From Robinsoniella peoriensis (GTDB lineage: Bacteria; Bacillota; Clostridia; Lachnospirales; Lachnospiraceae): a DNA stretch of 64,000 nucleotides. Each line of letters opens with the position of its first letter. Within the stretch, counting starts at the first letter, position 1. This document shows positions 14,367 to 23,202 of this stretch, piece by piece. The DNA lies in the NCBI RefSeq assembly GCF_000797495.1, contig NZ_JTGN01000008.1, forward strand, positions 1 to 64,000, written 5' to 3'. The notes under the pieces are model-generated. The model had not been told where the DNA came from. It ran no database searches and saw only the letters and a list, made by a program, of their open reading frames with translations. The translations under genes were made by a program, and so were the position numbers.

Positions 14367-16463
14367 ATGAAGAAAAGAACAGTTAAAAAGGCAGCTGCAA
14401 AACAAGGTGCAATTGTTCCGGAAGGTCAGGAGAAGGTTCCGGAAGTGGCGATTGCAGGGGAAGTGAAGAAATCAGTACCGGGAGCTGTGAAGGAGGAGTC
14501 AAAAGAAGCATCAAAGGAAAATGTTTTGCCTGTTCTGGAAACGTTTTCGGAAAGTTTGAAAAAGACGGTTGCCGCTCCGGATGCAGTATACGCAGAAGAA
14601 CCGGATAACACAGAAACCGCAAAAGCAACGGTAAATAATGACAAATATCAGGAACGATTTAACAGACATGTGAATGAACTTAAGTGGCTTTATATGGAGT
14701 TATATAACAATGATTACATGTTTGATGAACTTTGTAAAAATATGTATGGGTTTTATCAGGAACGTAAGGCTGCGCTTAAGAATCTGGATAGTAAAAGAGA
14801 GCTGAGACAGGACTGGTTCAAACAAAGTGATATGCTGGGCATGATGCTGTATGTGGATAATTTTGCCGGAAACTTGCAGGGAGTGAAGGGAAAACTGGAT
14901 TATATTGAGAAATGCAATGTGAACTATGTGCATCTGATGCCTCTTCTGGAATCACCGGAGGGACGTTCCGATGGCGGATATGCAGTATCTGATTTCCGGA
15001 AGGTTCAGGAGAATCTGGGAACCATGGAGGATTTGTCTGAACTCGCAGAAGAATGTCATAAACGGGATATGAGTGTATGCCTTGATTTTGTAATGAATCA
15101 TACTTCCGAGGATCATGAGTGGGCAGTAAAAGCAAGACAGGGTGATGGAGAGTACATGAGCCGGTATTTTTTCTATGACAATTATTCGATCCCTGCAATG
15201 TTTGAGCGGACGGTGCCCCAGGTATTCCCTACAACGGCCCCGGGAAATTTTACTTACCTGCCAGAGAACAGACATTTTGTAATGACCAGCTTTTACCCTT
15301 ATCAGTGGGATTTGAACTACGGGAATCCAACGGTATTTAATGAAATGATGTACAACTTCCTTTTCTTCGCGAATCAGGGTATTGACATTATCCGTATCGA
15401 TGCGGTTCCTTATATCTGGAAACAGATTGGGACTGACTGCCGCAATCTGCCTCAGGTTCATACCATTGTCCGCATGATGCGTATGATTGGAGAAATTGTA
15501 TGCCCGGGAATTCTCCTGCTGGGTGAGGTGGTTATGGAGCCGGAGAAAGTGACGCCATATTTTGGATCTGTTGAAAAACCGGAGTGCCATATGCTGTATA
15601 ATGTTACGACTATGGCAACTACCTGGAATTCCGTGGCAACTAGGGATGTGAGGCTGTTAAAGCAGCAGATGGAGATTATCGGCAGACTTCCTAAGGAATA
15701 TACGTTTCTTAATTACCTCAGATGCCACGATGACATTGGATGGGGACTGGACTATAAGACCCTTAAGAACTGGGGCATGGATGAAAGGGCACACAAACAG
15801 TATATCAATGACTTCTTCACAGGAAGTCAGGAAGGCAGTTTCAGCCGGGGTGAGTTATATAATGCCGATCCGGTCACGGGTGATGCACGCTTCTGCGGAA
15901 CAACGGCCTCTATGTGTGGTGTGGAAAAAGCAGGGTTCGAACAGAATGAGCAGGAGATGCAGCAGGCAATCCAGCTGGATATCATGCTTCATGCATATAT
16001 GTTCATGCAGTCAGGAATTCCTGTGATCTACAGCGGAGATGAGATAGCCCAGGTAAATGACTACAGTTACAAAGAGGATCCCCACAAGGCACCGGATTCC
16101 AGATATATTCACAGGGGTGCGTTTAAATGGGAGCTGACGGATTATATCGGGGATGACAAGACTGTTCAGGGGCAGGTATTTTCCAGATTAGGGCAACTGG
16201 AAAATATCCGCAAGAGTCATGCTGCGTTTGTGTCTACGGCAGAGACATGGACACTGGAAACCTGGGATAACAGTGTATTGTGTCTGGTACGTATGGCAGG
16301 CGGTGAAAAAATTATAGGTCTTTTTAACTTCAGTGAAAATGAAAGAATGTCGTGGATTAATGAAGAAGATGGAATGTATCAGGACTTAGTTACCGGCAAA
16401 GAAATGAGAGCATCAGGGGTGAAAATGCCGGGATATGGATTTTACTGGCTGAAGAGAAAATAA
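14367..16463 (+). CDS. Amylosucrase-like GH13 glucosyltransferase
   Basis: The 698-residue protein resembles GH13_4 amylosucrase, which transfers glucose from sucrose onto alpha-1,4-glucan and releases fructose. The core (LYMELYNNDYMFDELC, then KQSDMLGMMLYVDNFAGNLQ and MPLLESPEGRSDGGYAVSDF) matches amylosucrases closely. Catalytic residues are D345 (RIDAV), E387 (LLGEV) and D455 (RCHDD). Residues ~1-85 are an Ala/Lys/Glu-rich low-complexity extension with no hydrophobic signal sequence, not part of the usual ~640-residue enzyme. GGAGG at 14357 places the start at 14367 and not at the in-frame ATG at 14355. Sucrose hydrolase or sucrose phosphorylase-like activity cannot be excluded. It stands alone between two terminators. 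Confidence 0.85.
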   Translation: MKKRTVKKAAAKQGAIVPEGQEKVPEVAIAGEVKKSVPGAVKEESKEASKENVLPVLETFSESLKKTVAAPDAVYAEEPDNTETAKATVNNDKYQERFNRHVNELKWLYMELYNNDYMFDELCKNMYGFYQERKAALKNLDSKRELRQDWFKQSDMLGMMLYVDNFAGNLQGVKGKLDYIEKCNVNYVHLMPLLESPEGRSDGGYAVSDFRKVQENLGTMEDLSELAEECHKRDMSVCLDFVMNHTSEDHEWAVKARQGDGEYMSRYFFYDNYSIPAMFERTVPQVFPTTAPGNFTYLPENRHFVMTSFYPYQWDLNYGNPTVFNEMMYNFLFFANQGIDIIRIDAVPYIWKQIGTDCRNLPQVHTIVRMMRMIGEIVCPGILLLGEVVMEPEKVTPYFGSVEKPECHMLYNVTTMATTWNSVATRDVRLLKQQMEIIGRLPKEYTFLNYLRCHDDIGWGLDYKTLKNWGMDERAHKQYINDFFTGSQEGSFSRGELYNADPVTGDARFCGTTASMCGVEKAGFEQNEQEMQQAIQLDIMLHAYMFMQSGIPVIYSGDEIAQVNDYSYKEDPHKAPDSRYIHRGAFKWELTDYIGDDKTVQGQVFSRLGQLENIRKSHAAFVSTAETWTLETWDNSVLCLVRMAGGEKIIGLFNFSENERMSWINEEDGMYQDLVTGKEMRASGVKMPGYGFYWLKRK

Positions 16464-16508
16464 TGGCAGCATCTGGCATTGTACTTTATAAGTGCAGTGC
16501 CATTTTTA
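16462..16508 (+). terminator. Terminator after amylosucrase
   Basis: AATGGCA and TGCCATT close a loop of about 31 nt, and the 3' arm continues into TTTTATT. It begins at the stop codon region of the amylosucrase gene. Confidence 0.6.
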
Positions 16509-16632
16509 TTGAATACGTGGATTCCTGCTTGTGAATCAGACAGCCCCATGATAAAATAAGCTCAAATTTGCTTTTAAAATGGAGAATGGAAACTCTAAGG
16601 GTAATGGTTTGCAAAAGAGGAGGAGGGTTACA

Positions 16633-18012
16633 GTGAAGAGATATTTAAAATGGAGTATATATGTGGTGTTAATGGTGGTGGTATTGACTGCAGTTATGCC
16701 TGTTCGGGCAGAGGCAAAACTAAACCGGCCGGAAAAGGTAAAAGCTATTTTGGGTGACAGGACGGTAAAGCTTACCTGGAAATCAAGCAAAGGTGCAAAG
16801 TATTACCGGATTTACCAATATGATATGAAGAAAAACAGTTATAGGCGTGTTCAGAAGACAACCGGAACGAATTTTACTTTCCGTAAGCTGAAATGCGGAG
16901 TGAGCTACCGCTTTAAAATAAGAGCATATGCCGTCAAAAAAGGAAAGACTCTGACAAGTTCTTTTTCTAAAGTAATCACAGTATTGCCCAAACCTGTTGT
17001 CAGGAAGCCTTCAGGGCTGAAGGCGAAGGCTGAAAAGGACAGTATTTCACTGAGCTGGGATAAGGCAGGCGGGGCAACCGGATATTCAATCTATCAATAC
17101 AGTGAAAGCCGTAATAAATATATTAAGATTGCATCTACAACAAAAAGAAACTATAGTGTTAAAGGATTAAAAGCAGGGCTGACCTACAGGTACAGGATTA
17201 AAACCAGAAAAAAGGTGGATGGAAAAATTTATTACAGTAAATATAGTGCTATTATAGAAGCAAAAGTGCCCAAAGCTCAGAAAAAAGGAAAATCCACGCT
17301 GAAGAAATTCCTGGAGACTGCGTTAAAGCCGGTAGGCAAGACTATGTATGTCTGGGGCGGGGGCTGGAATGAAGAAGATACCGGTGCCGGAACAGATGCC
17401 AGAACCATAGGGGTTAGTCCTGAATGGGAGCGGTTTTTTAATAAACAGAACAGCAGTTATGACTATAATCAGACACGTTATCAGATTCGTGATGGTCTGG
17501 ACTGCTCCGGATATGTGGGATGGTGCATATACAATATCATGAACACTTCCAGTGGAAAAGAGGGTTATGTCATGAAAGCAGAGGAGATGGCATCTGATTT
17601 TGCATCCAGAGGCTGGGGACAGTATGTGGGCCGTTTCAGCGTCAAAGATTATCAGCCGGGAGATATAATGAGCTCATCCTGCAGTGACTGCGGCCATGTA
17701 TGGATTGTAGTCGGTGCATGTCAGGATGGAAGTGTGGTACTGGTTCACAGCAGCCCTCAGGGGGTGCAGATAAACGGCACCGTAGACCGCTATGGGAATA
17801 CTTCAAGTGAGGCTGTAAATCTGGCAGCCTATTACATGAAGAACTATTTTCCAAAGTGGTATAAGAAATATCCAAACTGTATGCGGGGAGAAAGTTATCT
17901 GTCCCACTATGCCCAGATGCGCTGGGATTTATCGGGAAGTTCAGTTATGACAGATCCGCAGGGGTACCGGAATAAATCGGCTGCCCAGATATTGCAGGAT
18001 TTACTGGGATGA
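16633..18012 (+). CDS. Secreted FN3-NlpC/P60-type cell-wall hydrolase
   Basis: A signal peptide (MKRYLKWSIYVVLMVVVLTA, cleavage near RAEA) leads into two fibronectin type III-like domains rich in Lys/Tyr (residues ~32-125 and ~128-220). A C-terminal cysteine peptidase-like domain of the NlpC/P60 class follows. The catalytic Cys is C291 (GLDCSGYVG) and the His is H355 (CGHVWIVVG). Such enzymes cut peptide bonds in peptidoglycan stem peptides. Additional cysteines (SSSCSDCGH) flank the His. The open frame reaches 16579, but AGGAGGAGGG five bases before a GTG at 16633 indicates that start. The FN3 modules resemble the C-terminal ones of the GH101 protein and may bind wall polymers. Confidence 0.82.
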   Translation: MKRYLKWSIYVVLMVVVLTAVMPVRAEAKLNRPEKVKAILGDRTVKLTWKSSKGAKYYRIYQYDMKKNSYRRVQKTTGTNFTFRKLKCGVSYRFKIRAYAVKKGKTLTSSFSKVITVLPKPVVRKPSGLKAKAEKDSISLSWDKAGGATGYSIYQYSESRNKYIKIASTTKRNYSVKGLKAGLTYRYRIKTRKKVDGKIYYSKYSAIIEAKVPKAQKKGKSTLKKFLETALKPVGKTMYVWGGGWNEEDTGAGTDARTIGVSPEWERFFNKQNSSYDYNQTRYQIRDGLDCSGYVGWCIYNIMNTSSGKEGYVMKAEEMASDFASRGWGQYVGRFSVKDYQPGDIMSSSCSDCGHVWIVVGACQDGSVVLVHSSPQGVQINGTVDRYGNTSSEAVNLAAYYMKNYFPKWYKKYPNCMRGESYLSHYAQMRWDLSGSSVMTDPQGYRNKSAAQILQDLLG

Positions 18013-18027
18013 AGAAAGGAATAGGAA

Positions 18028-19479
18028 ATGCCTTATTTATATGATGAATTAAGGAATTATGCCAAATCAGATTATTATCCTTTTCATATGCCGGGACATA
18101 AGAGGCGTCTGGGGGAATTTATGAATCCAATAGAGGCAGATATAACAGAAATAGAGGGATTTGACAATCTGCATCATGCAGAAGGAGTACTGAAAGAGGC
18201 TCAGGAACGGGCGGCAGGAGTCTATGGTTCTGCTAATACTTATTTCTTGGTGAATGGCAGTACGGCTGGAATTCTGAGCGCAGTATCTGCGTGTACTTCC
18301 ATAGGAGGTAAGATTCTGATGGCGAGAAATTGCCATAAGGCCGTTTACCACAGTGTTTTGATAAGAGAATTGGAAGCCGTATACATTTATCCACAGCAGG
18401 AACAGGGAATTGGGCTGAATTGTGGATTAAGACCGGAAAAAATACGGGAACTGTTGATAACTTCTCCGGATATTCAGGCAGTGATCATTACGTCCCCTTC
18501 TTATGACGGAGTGGTATCGGATGTAAAAAAGATAGCGGAAATCTGTCACATATATAAAAAACCCCTGATTGTGGATGAAGCACACGGCGCACATTTTGGA
18601 TTTCATCCGTATTTCCCGGAGAATTCCATTGGAAAAGGGGCGGATATTGTAATTCACAGTCTGCATAAGACATTGCCGGCATTTACGCAGACCGGTCTGA
18701 TTCATTTGAATGGCGGTCTGGTAGATAAGGCAAAACTCGAGAGATATCTGGGGATTTACCAAAGCAGCAGCCCCTCTTATCTGCTTATGGCAGGTGTGGA
18801 TCAGTGTATACGCATGCTGGAGGAATCCGGCGACAGGCTGTTTGAAGAATTTGTGGAAAACCTGAAGGCATTCAGGAGGAAAGCAGCAGATTTTCAACGG
18901 GTTTGTCTGGCGGGAAAAGCACAATTGGCAGGAGAGAAGGAGGTTGTGGACCTGGATCTGTCCAAGCTGATCCTATACGTAAAAAATGGCGGTATGAGCG
19001 GTAATGAATTATATGAAGAACTGCTGCAGCACTACCATCTGCAACTGGAAATGGCAGCAGGGGATTATGCCCTGGCATTAACCTCCATAGGGGATTCCAG
19101 GGAGGGATTTGACAGACTGTACCAGGCGCTGGCAGATATAGACCGGAGATTGAGTGAAAATGATAATGTTTTAAAGAAGATGGAAAAAACAGAGGATAAA
19201 GTAGATCGGGAAACAGATGGAGAAACAGATTGGGAAGTAATGCCAGTATGCCGGGCGATGGAAAAAAAGATGGAGCCGGTCCTGCTGGAAAATGCATCAG
19301 GCCGGATAGCAGGGGAATTTGTATATCTTTATCCGCCTGGAATTCCGTTAATTGTACCGGGTGAAAAAATAAGTAGAGAGTTTGTGGGAAACGTAATACA
19401 ATATAGGGAAAAAGGATTTACGCTTCAGGGAATGCAGGATTATTCCGGGCACTTTATAGAAGTTCTGGAGCAGGTCTGA
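18028..19479 (+). CDS. Orn/Lys/Arg decarboxylase family PLP enzyme
   Basis: The 483-residue protein is a fold-type I PLP decarboxylase. The N-terminal PFHMPGHKR motif, the cofactor pocket DEAHGAHFGF and the Schiff-base lysine K214 in HSLHKTLPAFTQ are all visible. The family removes CO2 from arginine, lysine or ornithine to make polyamine precursors. Bacillus YaaO occupies the same position, upstream of a nucleoside-monophosphate kinase and holB, so the context is conserved. The C-terminal domain has a Lys/Glu/Asp-rich insert (KMEKTEDKVDRETDGETDWE). Substrate is not determinable from sequence. It lies 15 bp after the NlpC/P60 gene. Confidence 0.88.
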   Translation: MPYLYDELRNYAKSDYYPFHMPGHKRRLGEFMNPIEADITEIEGFDNLHHAEGVLKEAQERAAGVYGSANTYFLVNGSTAGILSAVSACTSIGGKILMARNCHKAVYHSVLIRELEAVYIYPQQEQGIGLNCGLRPEKIRELLITSPDIQAVIITSPSYDGVVSDVKKIAEICHIYKKPLIVDEAHGAHFGFHPYFPENSIGKGADIVIHSLHKTLPAFTQTGLIHLNGGLVDKAKLERYLGIYQSSSPSYLLMAGVDQCIRMLEESGDRLFEEFVENLKAFRRKAADFQRVCLAGKAQLAGEKEVVDLDLSKLILYVKNGGMSGNELYEELLQHYHLQLEMAAGDYALALTSIGDSREGFDRLYQALADIDRRLSENDNVLKKMEKTEDKVDRETDGETDWEVMPVCRAMEKKMEPVLLENASGRIAGEFVYLYPPGIPLIVPGEKISREFVGNVIQYREKGFTLQGMQDYSGHFIEVLEQV

Positions 19480-19565
19480 ATATACATTGCAGCCGGGAAG
19501 AAGCAGGTTTAGGGACGTTTTGGAATGATCTGGCACCGTTAATAATTTACAGAAAGAGGATATTT

Positions 19566-20159
19566 ATGGGAAAGATATTTTACATCATGGGAAAAAGTGC
19601 AACTGGTAAAGATACGATTTTTAAGGAGGTATTGAAGAATAAGAAATTGCATCTGAAAAATGTAATACTTTATACCTCCCGCCCTATCCGCGCCAAGGAA
19701 AAAGATGGGGTAGAATATCATTTTGTAGATGAAGCCAGACTTTTGGAGCTTAAAAATGCAGGAAAAGTAATTGAAATGCGATCCTATGATACCATCCATG
19801 GTATCTGGAGTTATGCAACAGTGGATGATGGACAGTTTCATCTGGATCATGAGAATTTTCTGGCAATTGGGACACTGGAATCTTTTGAGAAGATGAAAGC
19901 TTATTTTGGAGATGAGAAGGTAGTGCCTATTTATATTGAGGTTGCGGATGATAACCGGCTTGAGAGGGCTCTTAGGCGGGAACGGAAGCAGGAACAGCCC
20001 AAATATGAGGAATTATGCCGCAGATTTTTGGCTGATGCCCAGGATTTTTCTGAAGAAAATATTGCAAAAGCAGGAATTACAAAACGTTTTGTAAATGATA
20101 CGGACAGAGAAGCCTGCATGAATGAAGTAGTTGATTACATCTACGATATTGTAAAATAG
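19566..20159 (+). CDS. gmk: Guanylate kinase-like protein
   Basis: The 197-residue protein has a P-loop (GKSATGKD, residues 9-16) followed by the GMP-binding motif YTSRPIRAKEKDGVEYHFV, characteristic of guanylate kinase (GMP + ATP to GDP + ADP). It is more divergent than housekeeping Gmk: the lid is rich in Arg (RALRRERKQ) and a kinase insert is missing. It occupies the place of thymidylate kinase in the Bacillus yaaO-tmk-holB order, so it may be a second, specialised paralogue. An AAAGAGGA ribosome binding site precedes the ATG. Confidence 0.8.
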   Translation: MGKIFYIMGKSATGKDTIFKEVLKNKKLHLKNVILYTSRPIRAKEKDGVEYHFVDEARLLELKNAGKVIEMRSYDTIHGIWSYATVDDGQFHLDHENFLAIGTLESFEKMKAYFGDEKVVPIYIEVADDNRLERALRRERKQEQPKYEELCRRFLADAQDFSEENIAKAGITKRFVNDTDREACMNEVVDYIYDIVK

Positions 20160-20224
20160 CCAGTGAGCCTGCCTCCTGACTGAAGGCGGCTTTAATTGAC
20201 AGCCGGTGTTACGTTTACAGGCTG

Positions 20225-20252
20225 GTCTGTGAACAGTAACAGGTTCACAGAC
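20225..20252 (+). terminator. Perfect hairpin after guanylate kinase
   Basis: GTCTGTGAAC and GTTCACAGAC form a perfect 10-bp stem with an 8-nt loop. No T-run follows (AATTCAT), so it is either a weak terminator or a 3'-end stabiliser. Confidence 0.45.
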
Positions 20253-20298
20253 AATTCATACAATTTACCCAAAAAAGCTAGGTAAATGGATGATGTTA

Positions 20299-20307
20299 TG
20301 TTATAAT
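20299..20307 (+). promoter_or_regulatory. Extended -10 promoter for the holB operon
   Basis: TGTTATAAT is an extended -10 about 230 bp before holB, without a good -35. If used, the transcript begins near 20314 and carries the palindromic element 20347-20511 in its leader. Confidence 0.45.
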
Positions 20308-20346
20308 AGGACTTATTAAGACAGATAGGCCTGCATTTGGTCCAGG

Positions 20347-20511
20347 CCAGAGACTGTTTGGAAATTTATTCCCGCCATCTGTACACCCCGCTTCACGTGG
20401 AATCTGCTCCGAAATAGCCAGTGCAGCCCTCTGCACCTTGTATTCCCGGAACAAATTCCACGCAAAGGGTGACACACAGCTGTCAGAAAGCAATTTTCAA
20501 ACAGGCTCTGG
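20347..20511 (+). repeat. 165-nt imperfect palindrome in the holB leader
   Basis: CCAGAGACTGTTTGGAAATT at the left is nearly complementary to AATTTTCAAACAGGCTCTGG at the right. Further inside, CACCC/GGGTG, CGTGGAAT/AATTCCACG and a tip GTGCAG-CCCT-CTGCAC also pair. The whole stretch folds as one rod. It fills most of the 379-bp gap before holB and encodes no protein. It shares no obvious sequence with the 28-kb hairpin family. Confidence 0.7.
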
Positions 20512-20538
20512 TGCAAAGAGGCAGTGAGGAGTGATATT

Positions 20539-21528
20539 ATGCCAGGATTTAATAAGATTATAGGACACAAACAAATAGTGGAACATTTACAGAATGCGAT
20601 GAAGATGAACAAGGTTTCTCATGCTTATATATTTAATGGTGAAAAAGGTTCTGGCAAGAAGAGTCTGGCTAATATATTTGCAATGGCATTACAGTGTGAA
20701 GGAGAAGGCGCAAAACCATGTGGTATTTGCAGATCCTGCAAACAGGCTGAGAACGGGAACCATCCGGATATTATCACGGTGACCCATGATAAGCCAAATA
20801 GTATTGGAGTTGAGGATATCAGGGAGAAGCTGGTGGGCGACGTTATGGTGAAGCCTTACAGCAGCCCTTATAAAGTATATATCGTGCCGGATGCTGAGAA
20901 AATGACAGTCCAGGCACAAAATGCGATACTGAAGACAATTGAGGAACCGCCGGCTTATGTGGTAATTCTTTTACTGACGGCTAACGCAACCTCTCTTTTA
21001 GCAACAATATTATCCAGGTGTGTGACTTTGAATATGAAGCCGGTACCGGATGAAATGGTTAAAAAGTATCTGATGGAAAATGTGGAGGTGCCTGACTATC
21101 AGGCGGATGTATGCGTGGCATTTGCTCAGGGAAATATTGGAAAAGCAGTACAACTGGCATCTTCTGATAATTTTAATGAGATTAAGGCGGCAGCACTGCA
21201 TCTGCTGACACATGCAAAGGATATGGAGATCAGTGAAATTATTGCGGCAGTAAAAGCTGTTTCCGAATTTAAGATGGAGATACAGGATTATCTGGATATT
21301 CTGGCTATCTGGTATCGGGATGTGCTTTATTTTAAAGCAACGAAAGATCCCAATGGGCTGGTATTCCGGGATCAGGTAAGAGTGATTGCCGATCAGACGA
21401 ATATGAGTTCGTATGAGGGGATTGAGAAGATATTAAGTGGACTGCAGAAGGCGAAGGCCCGTCTGAATGCAAATGTAAACTTTGATTTAACGATGGAATT
21501 ATTGTTCCTTATGATAAAGGAGAACTAG
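20539..21528 (+). CDS. holB: DNA polymerase III delta' subunit
   Basis: The 329-residue clamp-loader subunit has a P-loop-like segment (GEKGSGKKSLA), a zinc-binding cluster (C-x8-C-x2-C-x2-C in CEGEGAKPCGICRSC) and the sensor-type motif DAEKMTVQAQNAILKTIEEP typical of HolB/DnaX-like AAA+ proteins. It helps load the beta clamp during replication. GGAG seven bases before the ATG at 20539 defines the start; an in-frame GTG at 20524 lies upstream of that site. It is followed after 2 bp by ricT, as in Bacillus. Confidence 0.93.
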   Translation: MPGFNKIIGHKQIVEHLQNAMKMNKVSHAYIFNGEKGSGKKSLANIFAMALQCEGEGAKPCGICRSCKQAENGNHPDIITVTHDKPNSIGVEDIREKLVGDVMVKPYSSPYKVYIVPDAEKMTVQAQNAILKTIEEPPAYVVILLLTANATSLLATILSRCVTLNMKPVPDEMVKKYLMENVEVPDYQADVCVAFAQGNIGKAVQLASSDNFNEIKAAALHLLTHAKDMEISEIIAAVKAVSEFKMEIQDYLDILAIWYRDVLYFKATKDPNGLVFRDQVRVIADQTNMSSYEGIEKILSGLQKAKARLNANVNFDLTMELLFLMIKEN

Positions 21529-21530
21529 CA

Positions 21531-22436
21531 ATGGTTAAGATTGTAGGTGTTAGATTTCGTAATGCGGGAAAGATCTATTATTTTGATCCCAAGCATTACT
21601 CTATGGATCCAGGGGATCATGTAATCGTAGAAACTGCAAGGGGCGTAGAATACGGTACCGTGGTAACGAAGGTTACGGATATGGATGAAAAGAAGGTGAT
21701 TCAGCCTTTAAAACCGGTAATCCGGGTAGCAACCCAGGAGGATGCGGACAGAGAACTGAAGAATAAAGAAAAGGAAAAAGATGCTCTTCGTATCTGCCAG
21801 GAGAAGATTAAGAAACATAATCTGGAAATGAAACTCATTGATGCAGAGTATACTTTTGATAATAATAAAGTACTGTTTTATTTCACCGCAGACGGAAGAA
21901 TTGATTTTCGTGATCTGGTTAAGGATCTTGCTGCTGTATTTAAAACCAGAATCGAACTCCGGCAGATCGGGGTACGTGATGAAACAAAGATTCTTGGTGG
22001 TATAGGAATCTGTGGAAGGCCTCTCTGCTGTAATACATACCTTGCTGAATTTGCACCGGTATCTATTAAAATGGCGAAGGAACAGAACCTTTCTTTGAAC
22101 CCGACGAAGATTTCCGGTGTATGCGGAAGATTGATGTGCTGTCTTAAGAATGAAGAAGAGACATATGAATATCTGAACAGCAGGCTGCCAAATGTAGGAG
22201 ATCGTGTTCTTACAGAAGACGGACTGAAAGGGGAAGTACAAAGTGTAAGTGTACTCCGACAGACTGTGAAGGTTATCGTGGAAGTAAATGATGAAAAAGA
22301 AATTCGTGATTATAAAGTAGACCAATTGAAATTCAAACCGAAACGGAAAAAGGAAAAAATCAGCGTTGATAAGGAATTGAAGCAGTTGGAAGACATGGAG
22401 AAAAAAGAAGGGAAATCCAAGTTAGATGACAATTGA
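21531..22436 (+). CDS. ricT: PSP1-domain protein RicT (YaaT)
   Basis: The 301-residue protein has the PSP1 C-terminal domain and the conserved cysteine clusters CGRPLCC and CGRLMCC that bind an iron-sulfur cluster in the RicA-F-T (Y) complex. In Bacillus the complex tunes RNase Y-dependent mRNA processing and sporulation/competence phosphorelays. The position between holB and the tRNA1(Val) methyltransferase is conserved. The C-terminus is Lys/Glu-rich and the stop overlaps the next gene by 11 bases. Confidence 0.92.
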   Translation: MVKIVGVRFRNAGKIYYFDPKHYSMDPGDHVIVETARGVEYGTVVTKVTDMDEKKVIQPLKPVIRVATQEDADRELKNKEKEKDALRICQEKIKKHNLEMKLIDAEYTFDNNKVLFYFTADGRIDFRDLVKDLAAVFKTRIELRQIGVRDETKILGGIGICGRPLCCNTYLAEFAPVSIKMAKEQNLSLNPTKISGVCGRLMCCLKNEEETYEYLNSRLPNVGDRVLTEDGLKGEVQSVSVLRQTVKVIVEVNDEKEIRDYKVDQLKFKPKRKKEKISVDKELKQLEDMEKKEGKSKLDDN

Positions 22437-23163
22437 GCTGTATCCCGGTGAGCGCCTTGATGATCTGGAGCGCAACGGATATAAGATTATTCAAAATAAT
22501 AAGACATTTTGCTTTGGAATGGATGCAGTGCTGCTGTCCGGTTTTGCTCATGTAAAGCCGGGAGAGAAGGCACTGGATCTGGGAACAGGGACCGGGATTA
22601 TCCCGATTTTGCTGAAGGCAAAGACTAAGGGGGAGCATTTTACCGGTCTGGAGATCCAGGAAGCCAGTGCAGATATGGCAAGGCGGAGCGTTCTCTATAA
22701 TCATCTGGAAGATCAGATTTCTATTGTACAAGGAGATATCAAAGAGGCCCATACATTATTTGATGCGGCTTCTTTTGATGTTATTACAAGTAATCCGCCT
22801 TATATGACGGGAAACCATGGTCTGGTCAATCCGGATATGCCTAAGGCGATCGCCAGACATGAGATCTTGTGTACGCTGGATGATGTAATTGGACAGGCAT
22901 CTAAGCTTCTGCGTCCGGGCGGAAGGTTCTACATGGTGCACAGGCCATTTCGAATGGCTGAAATCATGACAAAGATGACCGCGCACCGTCTGGAGCCCAA
23001 GCGGATGCGGTTAGTATATCCTTTTGCAGACAAAGAGCCGAATATGGTACTAATTGAAGGCCTGAAGGGTGGAAAACCCAGAATAACAGTAGAAAAACCA
23101 TTGATCGTATACAAAGAACCCGGTGTGTATACGGATGAGATTTATGATGTGTATGGCTATTGA
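22426..23163 (+). CDS. tRNA1(Val) (adenine37-N6)-methyltransferase-like (YabB)
   Basis: The 245-residue Rossmann methyltransferase has SAM motif I (ALDLGTGTGIIPI) and motif IV NPPY, typical of N6-adenine or N5-glutamine methylation. The family (TrmN6/YfiC, YabB in Bacillus) modifies A37 of tRNA1(Val). The N-terminal segment GYKIIQNNKTFCFGMDAVLLS is the family signature. It overlaps ricT by 11 bases and precedes rsmI, a conserved gene order. Target assignment rests on homology only. Confidence 0.9.
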   Translation: MTIELYPGERLDDLERNGYKIIQNNKTFCFGMDAVLLSGFAHVKPGEKALDLGTGTGIIPILLKAKTKGEHFTGLEIQEASADMARRSVLYNHLEDQISIVQGDIKEAHTLFDAASFDVITSNPPYMTGNHGLVNPDMPKAIARHEILCTLDDVIGQASKLLRPGGRFYMVHRPFRMAEIMTKMTAHRLEPKRMRLVYPFADKEPNMVLIEGLKGGKPRITVEKPLIVYKEPGVYTDEIYDVYGY

Positions 23164-23202
23164 TCTGATTTTTAAGACAGCCTTTAGAAGGAGATGACTC
23201 AC

